In this document: positions 7,044 to 9,144 of the stretch, one piece after another
Layout of the letters: each line of letters starts with the position of its first letter
Position numbering within the stretch: the stretch's first letter is position 1
NCBI GenBank assembly: GCA_020426085.1
Contig: JAGQQP010000129.1
Location: 1-9,144, forward strand
Source: Planctomycetaceae bacterium
Lineage (GTDB): Bacteria > Planctomycetota > Planctomycetia > Planctomycetales > Planctomycetaceae
Direction: 5' to 3'
DNA length: 9,144 nt
Notes under the pieces: generated by a model
Seen by the model: the letters and a program-made list of their open reading frames with translations, nothing else
Database searches by the model: none
Told to the model about the DNA's origin: nothing
Position numbers and translations under genes: made by a program

Positions 7044-9144
7044 TTACCGACTGGCTTTTTTGATGGGCTGGGCCTGCTTGAGTGTGGTCAGGTACTCGAC
7101 GATGTTGACGAGTTCTTCCTGGGTGAGCACTTTCTGCAGGTCAGCGGGCATCAGTGACACTTTCTGCTGAATGATTTCATCGACGTCTTCCATTTTGAAG
7201 GTCCGCGAAATCGCTTCGGCATCCTTGATCGTGATTGCATCGTCGGTCTTATTGACCAGCAGGCCATTCACCACGTTCCCCGAGACCAGGACCACCGTGT
7301 ACGATTCGAAGTTGTGGCTGATGCCTGCACTGGGAAACAAAATCGATTCGAACAACGCTTCGCGGCTCAGCTTCTTGCCGATCTCTGACAGGTTCGGACC
7401 AACTTCCTTCCCCATGCCATTGACGACATGACACTTGGCACAGGTTCCCTTGGTGTTGAACATCACCCGACCGTCCAGCTTATCCCCCTTGATGCTTGCC
7501 AGCACATTAATCGGAGGCAGAGGCTTGTTGTCTTTGGTGGGAGGAGCCGGATAAATTTTCGCAGCCCGTTCTTTGACATCTTTCATGATCGTCGACGACA
7601 TCGCTGCGGCGACCGTCTGTTTCAACTGGGGATCAAAGTCCTTTTTCTCAGCCAGATCCAGCAACGCATGCGCGCCAGAGCGGGATTTGGCAATCGCGCG
7701 GACGGCTTCCCGTCGATCCACCAGCGGCTCCTCTTGATCGGTAATGAGCTTCAGCAGGATCCCGTTCGCACCGTTGTGCCCTGCATTTCCCAGAGCCCAG
7801 ATCAGATCGAGTTTCTGATTCTGTTCTTTTTCCGTGTCGGCTTTGTTGTCCAGCGACTTCCGAATCAACGCATTCAGCTTCAGACTCAAAGCAGCGCGGA
7901 TCGCGTCCACGGATGTCTGGGACTTGCCGGCGTGTGCAGCAATTGCCACCAGCTCGGGATAGTAGTCCGAAGCTTTGAACTTCTGGACCAGCATGATGAA
8001 CTCGGGAGTCCCCCGACTGCTGTCGATGACCTGGGCGAGCGCCTGTTTGTATTTCGCATCCTGCATGACCGTGTTGGCGGGCATACGGGAAATCGCTTCC
8101 GCGATGATATAGGTTTCACGTTTTTTATTCTGCGGTTCTTTCAGCAATGCCAGCTCTGCGACAGCGGCACTTTTTTCCTTGCCTGGAATAAAGTCCAGAG
8201 CCCGGAAGTAGCGCGGCAGAGTATCCAGTTCGGTATTCGGATCTTCAATAATCTTGACCAGGTAAGGAACCGCCATCGGAATTTTAGAACGCCAGATCAG
8301 ATCACGGCCGACCGGTGTATTCCAGTTGTCGCCCGCCTGTTTGAGCCAGGCGGTCAGGAATTTCTGTTCCTGCTCATCCATGCCGATCCCCAGTGCTTCC
8401 AGGTACCAGCGGTCTTTACCGTCATACTGATCTGCGAGCGTAACCCACAGCGCGGCTGCTTCGGGTGACTTGTTGTGATGCAAAGCGATCGCACATTCAC
8501 GACGCACCTGAGGCGAAGGATCTTTCACCAGTTGACTGACATACGGAATCACATCCTGCTTGTAACGGCGGGCGGCACGCAGGCCGGTAATCCGAATGTC
8601 AGAATTTTTATCCTGAATCGCCCGTGAGACATATTCGCCGGTTTTGCCTTTGATGCCGGCCAACAGCCAGAGGGCGCGAGCGCGGTTCCTCTGGTTGTCA
8701 GACTGATAGAGTTCTTCCAGCTGAGGTTGTACCTGATCCTGCAAGGCGTGCAGTGCGTTCCAGGCGAGATAGCGTCGCGCCAGGTTCGGATTTTTGATGC
8801 CGGCAATCGCACCTTCGACCGTACTCAAATCCAGTTTGTCGAAGACATACTTCGCATCAGCGGGGGCAATCCGGAAAATGCGGCCCCGCTCCTGATCGCC
8901 AATCCGGTGACCGCCTACACCCGGATCATACCAGTCGGCGACGAACAGTGAGCCATCGGGGGCAACACAGACATCGGAGGGACGGAACCATTTGTCCTGT
9001 TCGCTGGTAATGATATTTGCAATCTCGGCTTCGTAGCCGGCACCATCTTTTTTCACAGGATAGGCACGAACCACATTCGGACCGGCATCTGAGTGAATCA
9101 CTTCGCCCCGGTATTTTTTCGGCAGCAGAGAGCCTTCATAAACA
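7044..9144 (-). CDS. PVC-type dehydrogenase/HEAT-repeat protein with C-terminal cytochrome c domain (5' end outside window)
   Basis: The frame is open to the right edge of the window, so the 699 residues seen are only the C-terminal part. The GTG at 9101 is an internal valine codon. The first 100 or so residues are the end of a beta-propeller-like dehydrogenase domain, with VAPDGSLFVADWYDPGVGG and then RGRIFRI. From about 110 to 520 runs an alpha-helical array with HEAT-like repeats. The tail (about 555-690) is a PVC-type heme-binding domain: CAKCH at visible residues 568-572 binds heme c through both cysteines with His572 as one axial ligand, and Met665 in SLMPADL is the likely second ligand. 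These proteins are characteristic of Planctomycetes and Verrucomicrobia. They are normally exported and thought to oxidise sugars or similar substrates and pass electrons through the heme, but substrates are rarely known. The signal peptide and most of the propeller lie outside the window. The C45 gene follows on the same strand. Confidence 0.95.
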   Translation of the reverse strand, partial: VYEGSLLPKKYRGEVIHSDAGPNVVRAYPVKKDGAGYEAEIANIITSEQDKWFRPSDVCVAPDGSLFVADWYDPGVGGHRIGDQERGRIFRIAPADAKYVFDKLDLSTVEGAIAGIKNPNLARRYLAWNALHALQDQVQPQLEELYQSDNQRNRARALWLLAGIKGKTGEYVSRAIQDKNSDIRITGLRAARRYKQDVIPYVSQLVKDPSPQVRRECAIALHHNKSPEAAALWVTLADQYDGKDRWYLEALGIGMDEQEQKFLTAWLKQAGDNWNTPVGRDLIWRSKIPMAVPYLVKIIEDPNTELDTLPRYFRALDFIPGKEKSAAVAELALLKEPQNKKRETYIIAEAISRMPANTVMQDAKYKQALAQVIDSSRGTPEFIMLVQKFKASDYYPELVAIAAHAGKSQTSVDAIRAALSLKLNALIRKSLDNKADTEKEQNQKLDLIWALGNAGHNGANGILLKLITDQEEPLVDRREAVRAIAKSRSGAHALLDLAEKKDFDPQLKQTVAAAMSSTIMKDVKERAAKIYPAPPTKDNKPLPPINVLASIKGDKLDGRVMFNTKGTCAKCHVVNGMGKEVGPNLSEIGKKLSREALFESILFPSAGISHNFESYTVVLVSGNVVNGLLVNKTDDAITIKDAEAISRTFKMEDVDEIIQQKVSLMPADLQKVLTQEELVNIVEYLTTLKQAQPIKKASR

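Noticed and set aside
7428..8468. Long + strand open frame (346 codons) opposite the HEAT/cytochrome gene
   Set aside because: It lies wholly antisense to a gene with clear domains, starts inside the CxxCH codons, has an Arg/His/Gln-rich composition typical of antisense reading, and shows no motif.

Overview
The window looks like chromosomal DNA from a planctomycete of moderate GC content, probably the Gimesia/Rubinisphaera/Planctomyces group. The evidence is gene content, not a marker gene. The left edge carries the C-terminal part of a DUF1501 protein. The right edge carries a HEAT-repeat protein ending in a PVC-type heme-binding CxxCH domain. Both families are strongly expanded in Planctomycetes. 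No rRNA, tRNA, CRISPR array, insertion sequence or phage gene was found.

Layout: bases 1-5781 are read on the + strand and 5924-9144 on the - strand, so the two halves converge on a short gap that holds a weak hairpin. On the + strand the order is: a DUF1501 3' end (1-527); an unrecognised membrane protein with an N-terminal four-cysteine zinc-ribbon-like motif (602-1702); a cytoplasmic-type transglutaminase-like cysteine protease (1913-2710); a 360-base non-coding gap; and a tightly coupled pair (3071-5781). The pair consists of a membrane-anchored thioredoxin-fold protein with a CPC motif and a hybrid histidine kinase with a histidine-bearing multi-pass membrane sensor. On the - strand, a large PVC dehydrogenase/HEAT/cytochrome c protein (7044 to beyond 9144) lies just upstream of a C45-family (acyl-CoA:6-APA acyltransferase-like) Ntn hydrolase (5924-6979).

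The most interesting unit is the thioredoxin-fold/kinase pair. The stop codon of the first gene and the start codon of the second overlap in TAATG, preceded by a strong Shine-Dalgarno sequence, so the two are probably made together. A surface thiol/redox protein encoded with a His-containing membrane sensor suggests a redox- or metal-responsive signalling system, but the ligand and the downstream regulator cannot be read from this window. The remaining genes are ordinary planctomycete types. Several start codons were revised: 1913 instead of an upstream TTG, 3757 instead of an upstream GTG, and 6979 instead of an upstream GTG.
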